Source: JAWLFY01 sp964462125 (GTDB lineage: Bacteria; Planctomycetota; Planctomycetia; Pirellulales; Pirellulaceae). Taken from it: a stretch of 25,808 bases of DNA. The stretch lies in assembly GCA_964462125.1 (NCBI GenBank), contig CAYWXT010000057.1, forward strand, positions 1 through 25,808, written 5' to 3'. A program made the translations under genes and the position numbers. The notes under the pieces were generated by a model. The model was not told where the DNA came from. It made no database searches and saw only the letters and a list, made by a program, of their open reading frames with translations. Shown one piece after another: positions 14,146 to 22,393 of the stretch. The stretch's first letter is position 1; each line of letters begins with the position of its first letter.

Positions 14146-16647
14146 GTGGAACGCCGTCTACTTACGTTTATCATTGCTTCGTCGGCGTTTTTCTTTGCCT
14201 ACATTAGCCTGCGGGTGATGTTGGGCGTTCCGCCGCAGGAGGCGGAGCGAGGGGACGAGGTCGCCGAAGTCGAACGCGATCTCGACCTCGATCCCGACGC
14301 GGCGGCGGCAGAGATAGCGGGCGCCGACGTTGCGGCCCGAGAGTCCCTGGTGGACGGCGCCGAAGAGACGGACGAACAAGAGCCGGACGAAATCGAGCGC
14401 CCCAGCCGCCCAGAATGGTTGACGCTGGGATCGATGGATCCTGCCAGCGGCTATCACATGCTCGTCACCCTCAATACGCTTGGCGGAGGGGTTGAGCGGA
14501 TCGAATTGACCGCGCGGGACGACGCCGGGGATCTGAGATATCAGCGGGTCGACCGCCGCAGCGGCTACCTGGGCTACCTGGCGGGCGAGCCGGCCGAGAC
14601 CGCCGACGGCGTGCGGGTCAATGTGGTCGGGCCAGGAACGCCCGCGGCGCTGGCGCAAGCCGACGGGGTTGCCGCAGGTCTGAGCCCGGGCGACCGGATC
14701 GTCGCTGTCGCCGGTCAAGCCGTCGCCACCCCCGCGGATCTGGAACGCGTTCTGGGGAAAACCAAGCCGGGGCGAGAGCTCCGTGTGGAAGTGGTGCGAC
14801 CGGAGTCGGAGGAGGAGCGGGGCGCTCGGCCGCTTGTCTTCACCGCCAAGCTCACCGAGCACCCCCTCGATCTGGTCCGGCTCGCCAAGTATGGAGGCGA
14901 CGACCAGGTGGAAGGGAACCTTTCAAAACTCTCCTGCCTGTTGACCCTGAGCAAGGTCAATCAGAGTTCGATCGCTGCGAATCGCGACTCCATCGAAGGG
15001 TTGGTCGATCCGCGGGAGCTGGTCTGGAGCGGGTCGACCGCCGAGGAGAGGGGCGCCGAATCGGCGGAGTTGACCCTGACACTGGGCGAGGCCGAGATGC
15101 GCGGGGTCGGTGGCCAATCACTCCGCCTGCGCCGGCAGTACAGCTTGTCCCCCGGAACCTACGACCTCAACCTGGCCGTGGAGATCGAGAATCTCGGGGA
15201 CCAAACACAAGACCTCGCCTATCGGTTGGATGGGGTCAACGGTTTGACCTTGGAGGGTTGGTGGTACAGCACCAAGATCAGTCCGAACTGGGGCGGCGCC
15301 GCGGCGCGTGATATCGTCTACAAGACCAGCGGGGAGGGGCATCAACTGATCAGCGGCTACGACCTCCACAAACAGGCCAAGGGTGAGCCGACCAATCCCG
15401 ACCAGGCGATCTTTGCCCCCGACAGCGAGGCGGCTTCTCGGGAGCTGCATTACATCGGGGTCGACGCGCAATACTTTCTCGCAGCTTACAGGCCGGCGGC
15501 GCAGAGTGAGCCGGGACCAATGGCCACCTTCCGCCGGGCCGCGGCGGGGATTGTGGCTGACGCGGATAAGATCCCCAGACATCAGGAGCGGGCGGTCAAT
15601 ACCTCCTTCTCTTTGGACAGCGAGGTGGTGTCGGTCTCGCCAGGGCAATCGCTGCGGGACGAGCTGCGGCTGTTCGCCGGGCCCAAGGATCCCGACCTGC
15701 TCGCCACCTACGGGTTGGACCAGAGTGTTTATTACGGATGGTTTTCCGGACCGGCCAAGGCGCTGGCGGGACTGCTGCACCTGCTCTATGCGATCGTGGC
15801 CAATTACGGGGTGGCGATCATTTTGCTGACCGTGGTCGTCCGCGCCGCGATGTTCCCCCTGAGCCGGAAAGCGGCCATCAACGCGCAAAAAATGCAGGAG
15901 CTGGCGCCGGAGCTGAAAAAGATCGCCGAACGGTACAAGGACGACATGGAAGGCCGGATGAAGGCCCAACGGGAACTTCAGCAGCGGGTCGGGTTCAACC
16001 CCATGGCCGGATGCCTGCCGATGCTCCTGCAACTTCCCATCTTCATGGGCCTGTACCGCGCCTTGAGCGTCGATATCGAACTCCGGCAAAGCGCCTTCAC
16101 CTCGGTCACCGCTTGGGCCTCCAATCTGGCCGGCCCCGACATGCTGCTCTACTGGGGCGATTGGCTATGGGGTTATCTTTCCGGACGCGGCACCGGATGG
16201 CTCGGGCCGTACTTCAATATCTTGCCGGTGATCGTGGTGTTGCTGTTTTTGCTGCAGCAAAAACTGTTCATGCCACCGGCGACCGACGAGCAAACCGCGA
16301 TGACTCAGAAGGTCATGAGCTGGATGACCCTGGTGATGGGGCTGTTCTTCTTCCGGGTCCCCGCCGGACTCTGTATCTATTTCATCACCAGCAGCCTGTG
16401 GGGGATCGCCGAGCGGGTGTTGGTGAAACGAACGATCCCGCAGAAAAAATTCTTTGACGCCGCGGTCCTCGAAGGGAGCGCCGCGACCGGTTCACCCGCG
16501 GCCAATTCGTCCGCCGCCGCTTCACCCGCCCCCACCTCCTCGCCCAGTTTGGCCCAGCGGCTGCGGCAGCAGATGAAACCGCCCGAGCCGCCGGTCGAGC
16601 GTCCCAGCCGCCGCAAGCGGCCGGCGACGGGCAAGAAGAAACGCTAG
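14146..16647 (+). CDS. yidC: Membrane protein insertase YidC with a PDZ-like insertion
   Basis: YidC inserts and folds inner-membrane proteins, alone or with SecYEG. The 833-aa product starts with a membrane anchor (about residues 4-22) and a charged linker, then a large periplasmic domain. A PDZ-like segment lies inside that domain at about residues 150-235 (VVGPGTPAALA, GLSPGDRIVAVAGQAV). The conserved Oxa1 core begins near YYGWFSGP (527) and contains the groove arginine Arg566 in VVVRAAMFPLS, KMQELAPELKKI, FNPMAGCLPMLLQLPIFMGLYRAL, and the last segments PAGLCIYFITSSLWG. A basic KKKR tail fits ribosome contact. The start is GTG 14146. The extra length over E. coli YidC (548 aa) is largely explained by the linker, the PDZ-like insert and the Ala/Ser/Pro tail. 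Confidence 0.95.
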   Translation: MERRLLTFIIASSAFFFAYISLRVMLGVPPQEAERGDEVAEVERDLDLDPDAAAAEIAGADVAARESLVDGAEETDEQEPDEIERPSRPEWLTLGSMDPASGYHMLVTLNTLGGGVERIELTARDDAGDLRYQRVDRRSGYLGYLAGEPAETADGVRVNVVGPGTPAALAQADGVAAGLSPGDRIVAVAGQAVATPADLERVLGKTKPGRELRVEVVRPESEEERGARPLVFTAKLTEHPLDLVRLAKYGGDDQVEGNLSKLSCLLTLSKVNQSSIAANRDSIEGLVDPRELVWSGSTAEERGAESAELTLTLGEAEMRGVGGQSLRLRRQYSLSPGTYDLNLAVEIENLGDQTQDLAYRLDGVNGLTLEGWWYSTKISPNWGGAAARDIVYKTSGEGHQLISGYDLHKQAKGEPTNPDQAIFAPDSEAASRELHYIGVDAQYFLAAYRPAAQSEPGPMATFRRAAAGIVADADKIPRHQERAVNTSFSLDSEVVSVSPGQSLRDELRLFAGPKDPDLLATYGLDQSVYYGWFSGPAKALAGLLHLLYAIVANYGVAIILLTVVVRAAMFPLSRKAAINAQKMQELAPELKKIAERYKDDMEGRMKAQRELQQRVGFNPMAGCLPMLLQLPIFMGLYRALSVDIELRQSAFTSVTAWASNLAGPDMLLYWGDWLWGYLSGRGTGWLGPYFNILPVIVVLLFLLQQKLFMPPATDEQTAMTQKVMSWMTLVMGLFFFRVPAGLCIYFITSSLWGIAERVLVKRTIPQKKFFDAAVLEGSAATGSPAANSSAAASPAPTSSPSLAQRLRQQMKPPEPPVERPSRRKRPATGKKKR

Positions 16648-17120
16648 GTCTCGAGTTCGCCCACGGCCTGAAGCACCTGTTCGTCGTGCCCGTCGACCTT
16701 GACCCGTTTCCAAACCTTGGCAACGTTCCCGTCGGCGTCGATCAAATAGGTCGATCGTTGGATTCCCATCGATTTCTTGCCGTAAAGATTCTTCTCACGC
16801 CAAGCCCCATACGCTTCGCTCACCTGGTGCTCGGCATCGACCAACAGGGGAAACGGCAGCTCGAATCTTTCCCGGAATTTGGCATGGCTCTCCGCCGTGT
16901 CGGGGCTGATCCCGAACAATTGCACCTCCTTGGCCTGCAGTTCCCCATACCGGTCGCGGAAAGCACACGCTTCCTTGGTACATCCTGGCGTGTTGTCGCG
17001 GGGGTAGAAATACAACACCACGGGGCGGCCTTTCAGCTCGGAAAGCTTGACCGTGCGGCCTTCGTCATCCTGCAGTGTGAACGGAGGGGCTTTGGTTCCC
17101 GGTTCGATCCAATCGGCCAT
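16644..17120 (-). CDS. bcp: Thioredoxin-dependent thiol peroxidase (peroxiredoxin Bcp/PrxQ)
   Basis: Bcp reduces hydrogen peroxide and organic hydroperoxides using thioredoxin. The 158-aa protein shows the PrxQ signature FYPRDNTPGCTKEACAFRD with peroxidatic Cys47 and resolving Cys52 five residues later, plus the conserved Arg in GIQRSTYLID. Length is standard. It converges on yidC: the two stop codons overlap within the palindrome CTAG at 16644-16647, leaving no 3' spacer. Upstream, GGAG lies about 13 bases before the ATG, and the divergent spacer to rsfS carries a pair of 13-base direct repeats that could be regulatory. Confidence 0.96.
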   Translation of the reverse strand: MADWIEPGTKAPPFTLQDDEGRTVKLSELKGRPVVLYFYPRDNTPGCTKEACAFRDRYGELQAKEVQLFGISPDTAESHAKFRERFELPFPLLVDAEHQVSEAYGAWREKNLYGKKSMGIQRSTYLIDADGNVAKVWKRVKVDGHDEQVLQAVGELET

Positions 17121-17138
17121 CTGATCTCGTCTCCTTGG

Positions 17139-17172
17139 GCGTTGGGATGCACTCTGCGTGCGTTGGGATGCA
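17139..17172. promoter_or_regulatory. Paired 13-bp direct repeat between bcp and rsfS
   Basis: GCGTTGGGATGCA occurs exactly at 17139-17151 and 17160-17172, 21 bases apart, which is two helical turns. It lies in the short divergent spacer 20-50 bases upstream of bcp. This suggests an operator for a dimeric regulator; no known consensus is matched. Confidence 0.45.
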
Positions 17173-17232
17173 GGCGGTCAAAACTCGCCACGAGGGTAAC
17201 AGGTGGGCGGCCGATTCACTACACTTCTGGGT

Positions 17233-17754
17233 ATGACCGAACGTCCTCCCCAAAAAGATCCGGCCCCATCGACTGACCCAGTCCCGCCGAAGGCTGGTTG
17301 GAACCCGATGGAAACCACCAGCCGAGCCATCCGTCCCCGCGGGATTGAGGAGGCGCGTCGTTTGGCGACGGTCGCTGCGCGGGTCGCGTTGGAGAATCGG
17401 GGTCACGACGTCGTCGTGCTCGACGTCAGCGGCCAGTCGGCGGAGTTTGATTTTTTCGTACTTGCGACCGGGACGAGCCGCCGACAGCTGCACGCGATCA
17501 GTGAGCAGATCGACGACGCCTTGGAAAAAGGACTCGGTGAGCATCGGCAGGGGATTGAAGGGTATCAGGAAAGCAACTGGATTGTCTTGGACTACGCCAG
17601 TGTGGTGGTTCATTTGTTCGATGAGGAGACACGGGAGTATTACGACTTGGAGTCGTTGTGGGCCGATGCGAGTTCGGTTCCCCTCACCGAGCTCGGTTTG
17701 ACGGCCGACGGTGCCCCCATCGACGAATCAGGCAGCGACGACGCACAATCTTAA
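17233..17754 (+). CDS. rsfS: Ribosomal silencing factor RsfS
   Basis: RsfS binds ribosomal protein uL14 and blocks subunit joining under nutrient limitation. The 173-aa protein has the family core: DVVVLDVSGQSAEFDFFVLATGTSRRQ, then NWIVLDYASVVVHLFDEETREYYDLESLW. An N-terminal Pro-rich stretch of about 30 residues and an acidic tail flank the domain. ATG 17233 was chosen; ATG 17308 would remove the disordered N-terminus and is also possible. No Shine-Dalgarno sequence is evident at either. In many bacteria this gene lies next to nadD; here it is upstream of argS and divergent from bcp. Confidence 0.93.
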   Translation: MTERPPQKDPAPSTDPVPPKAGWNPMETTSRAIRPRGIEEARRLATVAARVALENRGHDVVVLDVSGQSAEFDFFVLATGTSRRQLHAISEQIDDALEKGLGEHRQGIEGYQESNWIVLDYASVVVHLFDEETREYYDLESLWADASSVPLTELGLTADGAPIDESGSDDAQS

Positions 17755-17824
17755 GGGCAACCGGAAATCAACTTCCTGAGGTTTTATTGCCCCTCACCCT
17801 ACCCTCTGCTCCAACGCGGCAAGA

Positions 17825-17909
17825 GCGGGAAAAAGATGTCCGGTACCTTTTGTGCAAAGCACCCGGAGGCCGAGTCCCTCGCAAAAGGTACCGGACACCT
17901 TTTTCCCGC
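17825..17909. repeat. Long inverted repeat (REP/MITE-like) between rsfS and argS
   Basis: A 27-base arm at 17825-17851 (starting GCGGGAAAAAGATGTCC) is the reverse complement of 17883-17909 with a single mismatch. The central 31 bases form the loop. Each arm contains the palindrome CCGGTACC-like core GGTACC. The right arm ends 19 bases before the argS ATG, so it would be in the 5' leader. The structure fits a REP-type element or a small non-autonomous insertion. Confidence 0.9.
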
Positions 17910-17928
17910 ACCGGACGACCGAACCACC

Positions 17929-19911
17929 ATGCACCTTCCCAACCGACTGCGCGATCGATTTGCCGATGCGCTCCAAGGCTTGATTGACGACCCGTCTCCA
18001 TTGGCCGGCATGATTCGGCCCACGGCCGATCCCAAGTTCGGGGACTACCAATCCAACTGCGCGATGCCGCTCGCCAAACAATTGGGCGACGGCAATCCAC
18101 GCCAGGTGGCCGAGCAGGTGCTCAGGCGGCTCGATCTGGATTCAATCTGCGAACCGCCGCAGATCGCCGGTCCAGGGTTCATCAACTTAAAGCTTCGTGA
18201 CTCATTCCTGTGTACCCAACTGCGGCGGATGCTGGAGGACCCGCGGTGTTTGGTGGAAACCGTTTCCCAGCCGCGGCGGATCGTGATTGATTACTCCTCG
18301 CCCAATGTGGCCAAGCCGATGCATGTCGGGCACATCCGCAGCACGGTGATTGGCGACTCCCTGGCCCGCGTGCTTCGCTTTTTGGGGCACGAGGTGATCA
18401 CCGACAATCACCTCGGCGATTGGGGGACGCAGTTTGGAATCATCATTTACGCCTTCAAACACTTCGGCGACCCGGAGGTGGTCTCGCGGGATCCGGTGCC
18501 GGAACTTGCCAAACTTTACCGCTTGGCGAATCAACTGATCGAATACCACAAGGCGGTAGCAGCCGTATCGAAGCTTCGGCAGCAGCGCCGGGAATTGGCG
18601 CAAACACTTCAACAGGTCCAGACATCGACCCCATCGAACGATCCCAAGGAGGCCAAGCGGGAAGCCAAAGAACAGCGCGGTCTCCAGCGGCGGATGGGGA
18701 CGTTGGATTCGGAATTGGAGGCTGCGGCGGCCAAAATCGCGGCGGTCGAGCACGACCCGGAATTGAAGGCCCTGGCCGCTGCACATGGCGACATCGAACG
18801 GGCGGTGCTGGCCGAAACCGCAAAACTTCATGCCGGCGACCCGGAAAATCTGGAACTCTGGAAGCGATTCCTGCCGTATTGCCAGGACGAGACCGACCGC
18901 ATCTATCGCCGGCTCGATATTCACTTTGACCACACGCTCGGCGAAAGCTTCTATCACCCCATGCTGCCGGAGGTGGTTCGCGAACTACAGCAGCGGGGGC
19001 TGGCGACCGAGAGCGACGGCGCGTTGTGCGTGTTTCTCCCTGGATTTGACGCGCCCATGATCGTCCGAAAACAGGACGGCGCTTATCTGTATGCCACGAC
19101 CGATCTGGCGACCTTGCTATACCGCCAGCGGGAGTTCGCCCCCGACGAGATCTTGTATGTCGTCGATTCCCGCCAGAGCGAGCATTTTGACAAACTTTTT
19201 GCCGTTGCCCAGCAACTCGGTCTGGAACAAATCAAGTTCGTGCATGTCAAGTTCGGTACGGTACTCGGGGAAGACGGCCGGCCGATGAAAACCCGAAGCG
19301 GATCGCTGGTTGGTTTGGAAAGCCTGTTGGATGATGCCGTCGATCGGGCTCGCCAGGTCGTCTGCAATCCGGAACGGTTGCAACAACTCGATCCGCCGAT
19401 GTCTCGGGAAGAACAGGAGTCGATCGCGGAAGCGGTTGGAATTGGGGCGATCAAGTTTGCCGATTTATCGCATCACCGCGCGAGCGATTATCGATTCATT
19501 CTCGACAAAATGGTCGCACTCGACGGCAACACCGCCACCTACATCCAATACTCCTACGCACGGACCGAGGGGATTCTCCGCAAAGCTGGCACCGATGCTG
19601 GCCAACTGATGCGGTTGCTCGATGAACAAGGTGTCGGTTTTTGTCACCCGGCCGAACGGGCGCTGGCACTACTCCTGCTCAGGCTCGAGGAAGTGCTCGT
19701 CGCGGTGCATCAAGATTACACACCGAATCAATTGGCAGACTATTTGTACGAAACGGCAAAGGCCTACGCGGTATTCAATGACCATTGTCCGGTTCTCAAG
19801 GCGGAAACGGAACAGGCCCGCGGAACGCGGTTGCTTTTGGTGACCCTTTGCGGTCGCATTCTCCGCACCGGCCTCTCTCTATTAGGTGTCCAGGTCATCC
19901 AACGGATGTAA
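17929..19911 (+). CDS. argS: Arginyl-tRNA synthetase with long coiled-coil insertion
   Basis: ArgS charges tRNA-Arg. The 660-aa class-I synthetase has the HIGH-type motif as HVGH (132-135) in SSPNVAKPMHVGHIRSTVIGD, and the KMSKS-equivalent region as MKTRSG (from Met453). The C-terminal anticodon-binding domain includes YIQYSYARTEGILRK and ends with GLSLLGVQVIQRM, as expected. An extra region of roughly 70-100 residues within about 208-306 is rich in Gln, Lys, Glu and Arg and is predicted helical/coiled coil; E. coli ArgRS is 577 aa. ATG 17929 was chosen because the upstream frame runs through the inverted repeat. No strong ribosome site is visible. Confidence 0.97.
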   Translation: MHLPNRLRDRFADALQGLIDDPSPLAGMIRPTADPKFGDYQSNCAMPLAKQLGDGNPRQVAEQVLRRLDLDSICEPPQIAGPGFINLKLRDSFLCTQLRRMLEDPRCLVETVSQPRRIVIDYSSPNVAKPMHVGHIRSTVIGDSLARVLRFLGHEVITDNHLGDWGTQFGIIIYAFKHFGDPEVVSRDPVPELAKLYRLANQLIEYHKAVAAVSKLRQQRRELAQTLQQVQTSTPSNDPKEAKREAKEQRGLQRRMGTLDSELEAAAAKIAAVEHDPELKALAAAHGDIERAVLAETAKLHAGDPENLELWKRFLPYCQDETDRIYRRLDIHFDHTLGESFYHPMLPEVVRELQQRGLATESDGALCVFLPGFDAPMIVRKQDGAYLYATTDLATLLYRQREFAPDEILYVVDSRQSEHFDKLFAVAQQLGLEQIKFVHVKFGTVLGEDGRPMKTRSGSLVGLESLLDDAVDRARQVVCNPERLQQLDPPMSREEQESIAEAVGIGAIKFADLSHHRASDYRFILDKMVALDGNTATYIQYSYARTEGILRKAGTDAGQLMRLLDEQGVGFCHPAERALALLLLRLEEVLVAVHQDYTPNQLADYLYETAKAYAVFNDHCPVLKAETEQARGTRLLLVTLCGRILRTGLSLLGVQVIQRM

Positions 19912-19924
19912 TTGAAGACGGTGA

Positions 19925-19952
19925 TTGACATACCGTTGAATTTGCTTACCTT
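19925..19952 (+). promoter_or_regulatory. Candidate promoter of the nucleoid-like gene
   Basis: A perfect TTGACA (19925-19930) is followed after 16 bases by TACCTT (19947-19952), in an AT-rich stretch just after argS. The -10 match is weak. A GC-rich hairpin (about 20013-20038) lies between it and the gene, giving a leader of roughly 150 bases. Confidence 0.4.
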
Positions 19953-20071
19953 ATTGGCCATTGATGTCATTAGGTTTTTCAGGTCGGATGCGGAAGGGGA
20001 AATGATTTCTCGCCGCATCCCGGGCTTTCCGGGTGCGGCCTGCTTAATGACGTGGCCAAAAACTCTAAAAG

Positions 20072-20090
20072 CCGCGGCGACGTGCCGCGG
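20072..20090 (+). promoter_or_regulatory. Leader hairpin upstream of the nucleoid-like gene
   Basis: CCGCGGC (20072-20078) pairs perfectly with GCCGCGG (20084-20090) around a GACGT loop. It sits just before the AAGAAAGG ribosome site and 18 bases before the ATG at 20109. It could affect translation or mRNA stability. Confidence 0.5.
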
Positions 20091-20108
20091 TCAAGAAAGG
20101 CACACAGT

Positions 20109-20492
20109 ATGGCTAAGAAACGTGGTGGCGTAAGCAAGTCCCAGGCGATCCGTGATTACTGCGGAGCCAATCCGAAGGCCAAGCCGAAGGAGGTCGCCGA
20201 CGCTTTGGCATCCCAAGGGGTCGTCGTGACCCCGCAGTTTGTCAGCACAATCCGCTCCAATGCGAAGCGGAAAAAATCGGTGCGGCGTCCAGGCCGGCCT
20301 GCGAAATCGGCTTCGGCCAAACGTCCAGGACGCCCCGCGCGAGCTGCCGGTAAGAGACGCAGCAGCGGCGGTGGCAGCAGCAGCGAAGTGTCGATCGACT
20401 CGCTGGTGAAAGCGAAGAAGATCGTCAAGGAAATGGGCAGCGTCGAAGATGCCAAAAAGGCACTCGATGCGTTGAGTAAATTGATGGACTGA
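20109..20492 (+). CDS. Small basic nucleoid-associated-like protein, 127 aa
   Basis: The product is strongly basic. Residues 6-55 (GGVSKSQAIRDYCGANP, then EVADALASQGVVVTPQFVSTIRSN) look like a compact helical DNA-binding domain. Residues 55-85 are Lys/Arg-rich with two AT-hook-like cores, RRPGRPAK and KRPGRPAR. A Ser/Gly linker precedes a C-terminal helical segment (SLVKAKKIVKEMGSVEDAKKALDALSKLMD region). ATG 20109 is preceded by AAGAAAGG. This layout is reminiscent of histone-like or AT-hook proteins but I cannot name a family. It has its own probable promoter and a structured leader, which fits an abundant, regulated DNA-binding protein; that role is inference. Confidence 0.85.
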   Translation: MAKKRGGVSKSQAIRDYCGANPKAKPKEVADALASQGVVVTPQFVSTIRSNAKRKKSVRRPGRPAKSASAKRPGRPARAAGKRRSSGGGSSSEVSIDSLVKAKKIVKEMGSVEDAKKALDALSKLMD

Positions 20493-20805
20493 GACCGGAA
20501 ATGGTCAGCTTCGGCCCGGCAGCCCCTCATGACAGCCGTCGCGAGGGGCGGGGCGGGGCTGACGCGGGGGGCTACCCAGCGCTCGCAAGGCCCTGGGTCG
20601 GGCAGGCGTTCGTGGTCTCGCCTGCGTGCATCACACGGCTCTCTCCCACGCGGGCATCGCCCTGCGATTCCTTCCCACAGCACGCCGGTGGACCGGCAAT
20701 TCCCGGGGGCTGCTCTTTTTTTCGCGGCCGCGAGACCGGTTTCCATTCGCTGAGTAAGATAGGGGGGAAACTCTCGTACCCAGCCCTCCCATTGCATCTT
20801 GGCCG
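20493..20805 (+). other. GC-rich intergenic region
   Basis: No gene is supported. A hairpin GCCCCTC/GAGGGGC (20522-20528 with 20543-20549) lies just after the nucleoid-like gene and may stop transcription, although no T-run follows. A run of T at about 20716-20722 has no matching stem that I can see. The 5' leader of the kinase gene fills the end. Confidence 0.4.
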
Positions 20806-22314
20806 ATGAGCACATTGAACGCCGAGCAATTCTGTCACCGCGTGATCGACCTCGGGTTGGCCGAGCGCCGCTCCGTCGAGCAGGCGATGGCAGAATTGGG
20901 CGTCGGCGACATCACTTTGGAAACAGCCGTCGACGCCCTGCAGCGCCGCGGGTTGGTCACGGCGTTGCAAGCCGACAAAATCATCAAGGGGGACCGTTCC
21001 GGCTATTACTATGGCGATTACAAGGTCCTTTATTTGATCGGGGCTGGAACCTTCGCCCGCGTCTATCGGGCCGCCAAGGGGAACGAAGTGTTTGCGGTCA
21101 AGGTTCTCCGCAAACGCTTTCGCGACGAGGTCAAGGAACTGGACCAGTTCCTCCGGGAAGGGAGCATGGGGCTGAAGCTTCGGCACCCGAATATCGTCAG
21201 TATTTATGATGTCGTCGCGGATAAACGGCATCCGTTTTTGGTCATGGAGTTTGTCGAGGGCCAGAACTTGCGGGAGCTGGTTCGCATCCGCGGCAAGTTT
21301 CCGGCCGAGATGGCGCTCAAACTCATGTACGAAGTCTCCTCCGGGCTGGCCTATGCTGCGTCACAGGGAGTTTCCCACCGTGACTTAAAACTTTCCAATG
21401 TGCTGATCACCGCCGACGGGAAAGCCAAGCTGGTCGACTTCGGTCTCGCGTCCCTGGCCGACCGCAACAACCCGGAACAAGTCGCCGACTGTCCCAACGC
21501 GCGTGCGATCGACTATGCGGCGCTGGAGCGTGGCACCGGCGTGCGCAAAGACGACCCGCGGAGTGACGTCTACTTCGCCGGAAACATGCTCTATCATCTG
21601 CTCTCGGGAAAACCCGCCCTGACCGAGACCCGCGACCGACTCCAGCGACTCAACGTTACCCGATTTCAGGACATTCGACCGCTTCAAGAACTGGTGCCCG
21701 ATGTTCCGGGGGTGGCCAACCATTTGGTGCAGCGGGCGATGGAGTTCCGTCCCGAGAAACGAATTCAGTCGGCTGCTGCGTTGCAAACGGAGGTCAAGAA
21801 GGCGATCGAGTTGCTCAAGCGGGGGCGGACCGAACCGGTCCAGGATTTCGCGCAGCCGGCCGACGAGCACCACGAGCACGATGACGATGACATCCCATCG
21901 AATGAGGGCGAAGGGTACGTGGTCATGCTGGTCGAATCGAAGGCCAGCCTGCAGAATGTGGTCCGAGACCGGTTGAAGTCCCGCGGCTACCGCGTGCTGG
22001 TCATCTCCGACCCGGACCGGGCGTTGAACCGATTCGTCCCTGGCGAGGAACCGCCGGCGGACTGTGTCATCTTCGGCGCCGCGGAGCTTGGAACGGCCGC
22101 ACTGGAGGCCTTCAATCGCTTTGCCGAGCAGGAGCATACCTGTGAAATCCCGGCGTTGCTGCTCGCCGACCGGCGCCAGAGCCGAATCATTGCCGAAGCA
22201 CGCCAGGGACCGAACCGCCTGATGCTCCCCCTGCCGCTGAAAGTTCGAGAGCTGCGGGCCGGCCTGATGAAGGTGCTGGCGGGGGTGCAGCGCCGACCGG
22301 CGGGTACGTACTGA
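20806..22314 (+). CDS. Serine/threonine protein kinase with C-terminal pseudo-receiver domain
   Basis: The 502-aa protein has an N-terminal helical segment (1-65), then a Hanks-type kinase domain (about 70-345): Gly loop IGAGTFARVY (78-87), Lys99 in FAVKVL, Glu118, HRDLKLSN (191-198) with catalytic Asp193, and DFG from Asp211. All catalytic residues are present. An Asp/His-rich acidic linker (about 350-368) leads to a CheY-like fold (about 373-495). In it the phospho-acceptor strand reads CVIFGAAELG without the Asp, so it is probably not phosphorylated; LPLPLKVRELRAGL matches the end of receiver domains. No membrane segment is seen, so it should be cytosolic. It stands alone upstream of tRNA-Cys. 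Partners are unknown. Confidence 0.93.
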   Translation: MSTLNAEQFCHRVIDLGLAERRSVEQAMAELGVGDITLETAVDALQRRGLVTALQADKIIKGDRSGYYYGDYKVLYLIGAGTFARVYRAAKGNEVFAVKVLRKRFRDEVKELDQFLREGSMGLKLRHPNIVSIYDVVADKRHPFLVMEFVEGQNLRELVRIRGKFPAEMALKLMYEVSSGLAYAASQGVSHRDLKLSNVLITADGKAKLVDFGLASLADRNNPEQVADCPNARAIDYAALERGTGVRKDDPRSDVYFAGNMLYHLLSGKPALTETRDRLQRLNVTRFQDIRPLQELVPDVPGVANHLVQRAMEFRPEKRIQSAAALQTEVKKAIELLKRGRTEPVQDFAQPADEHHEHDDDDIPSNEGEGYVVMLVESKASLQNVVRDRLKSRGYRVLVISDPDRALNRFVPGEEPPADCVIFGAAELGTAALEAFNRFAEQEHTCEIPALLLADRRQSRIIAEARQGPNRLMLPLPLKVRELRAGLMKVLAGVQRRPAGTY

Positions 22315-22393
22315 ACCCCCAGCCGGTTTTCCTTGTCTCCCACTCAAGTGAAGCCGTAGGGGCAACCGATGATATCGGCGTAACTGCCAGGGG

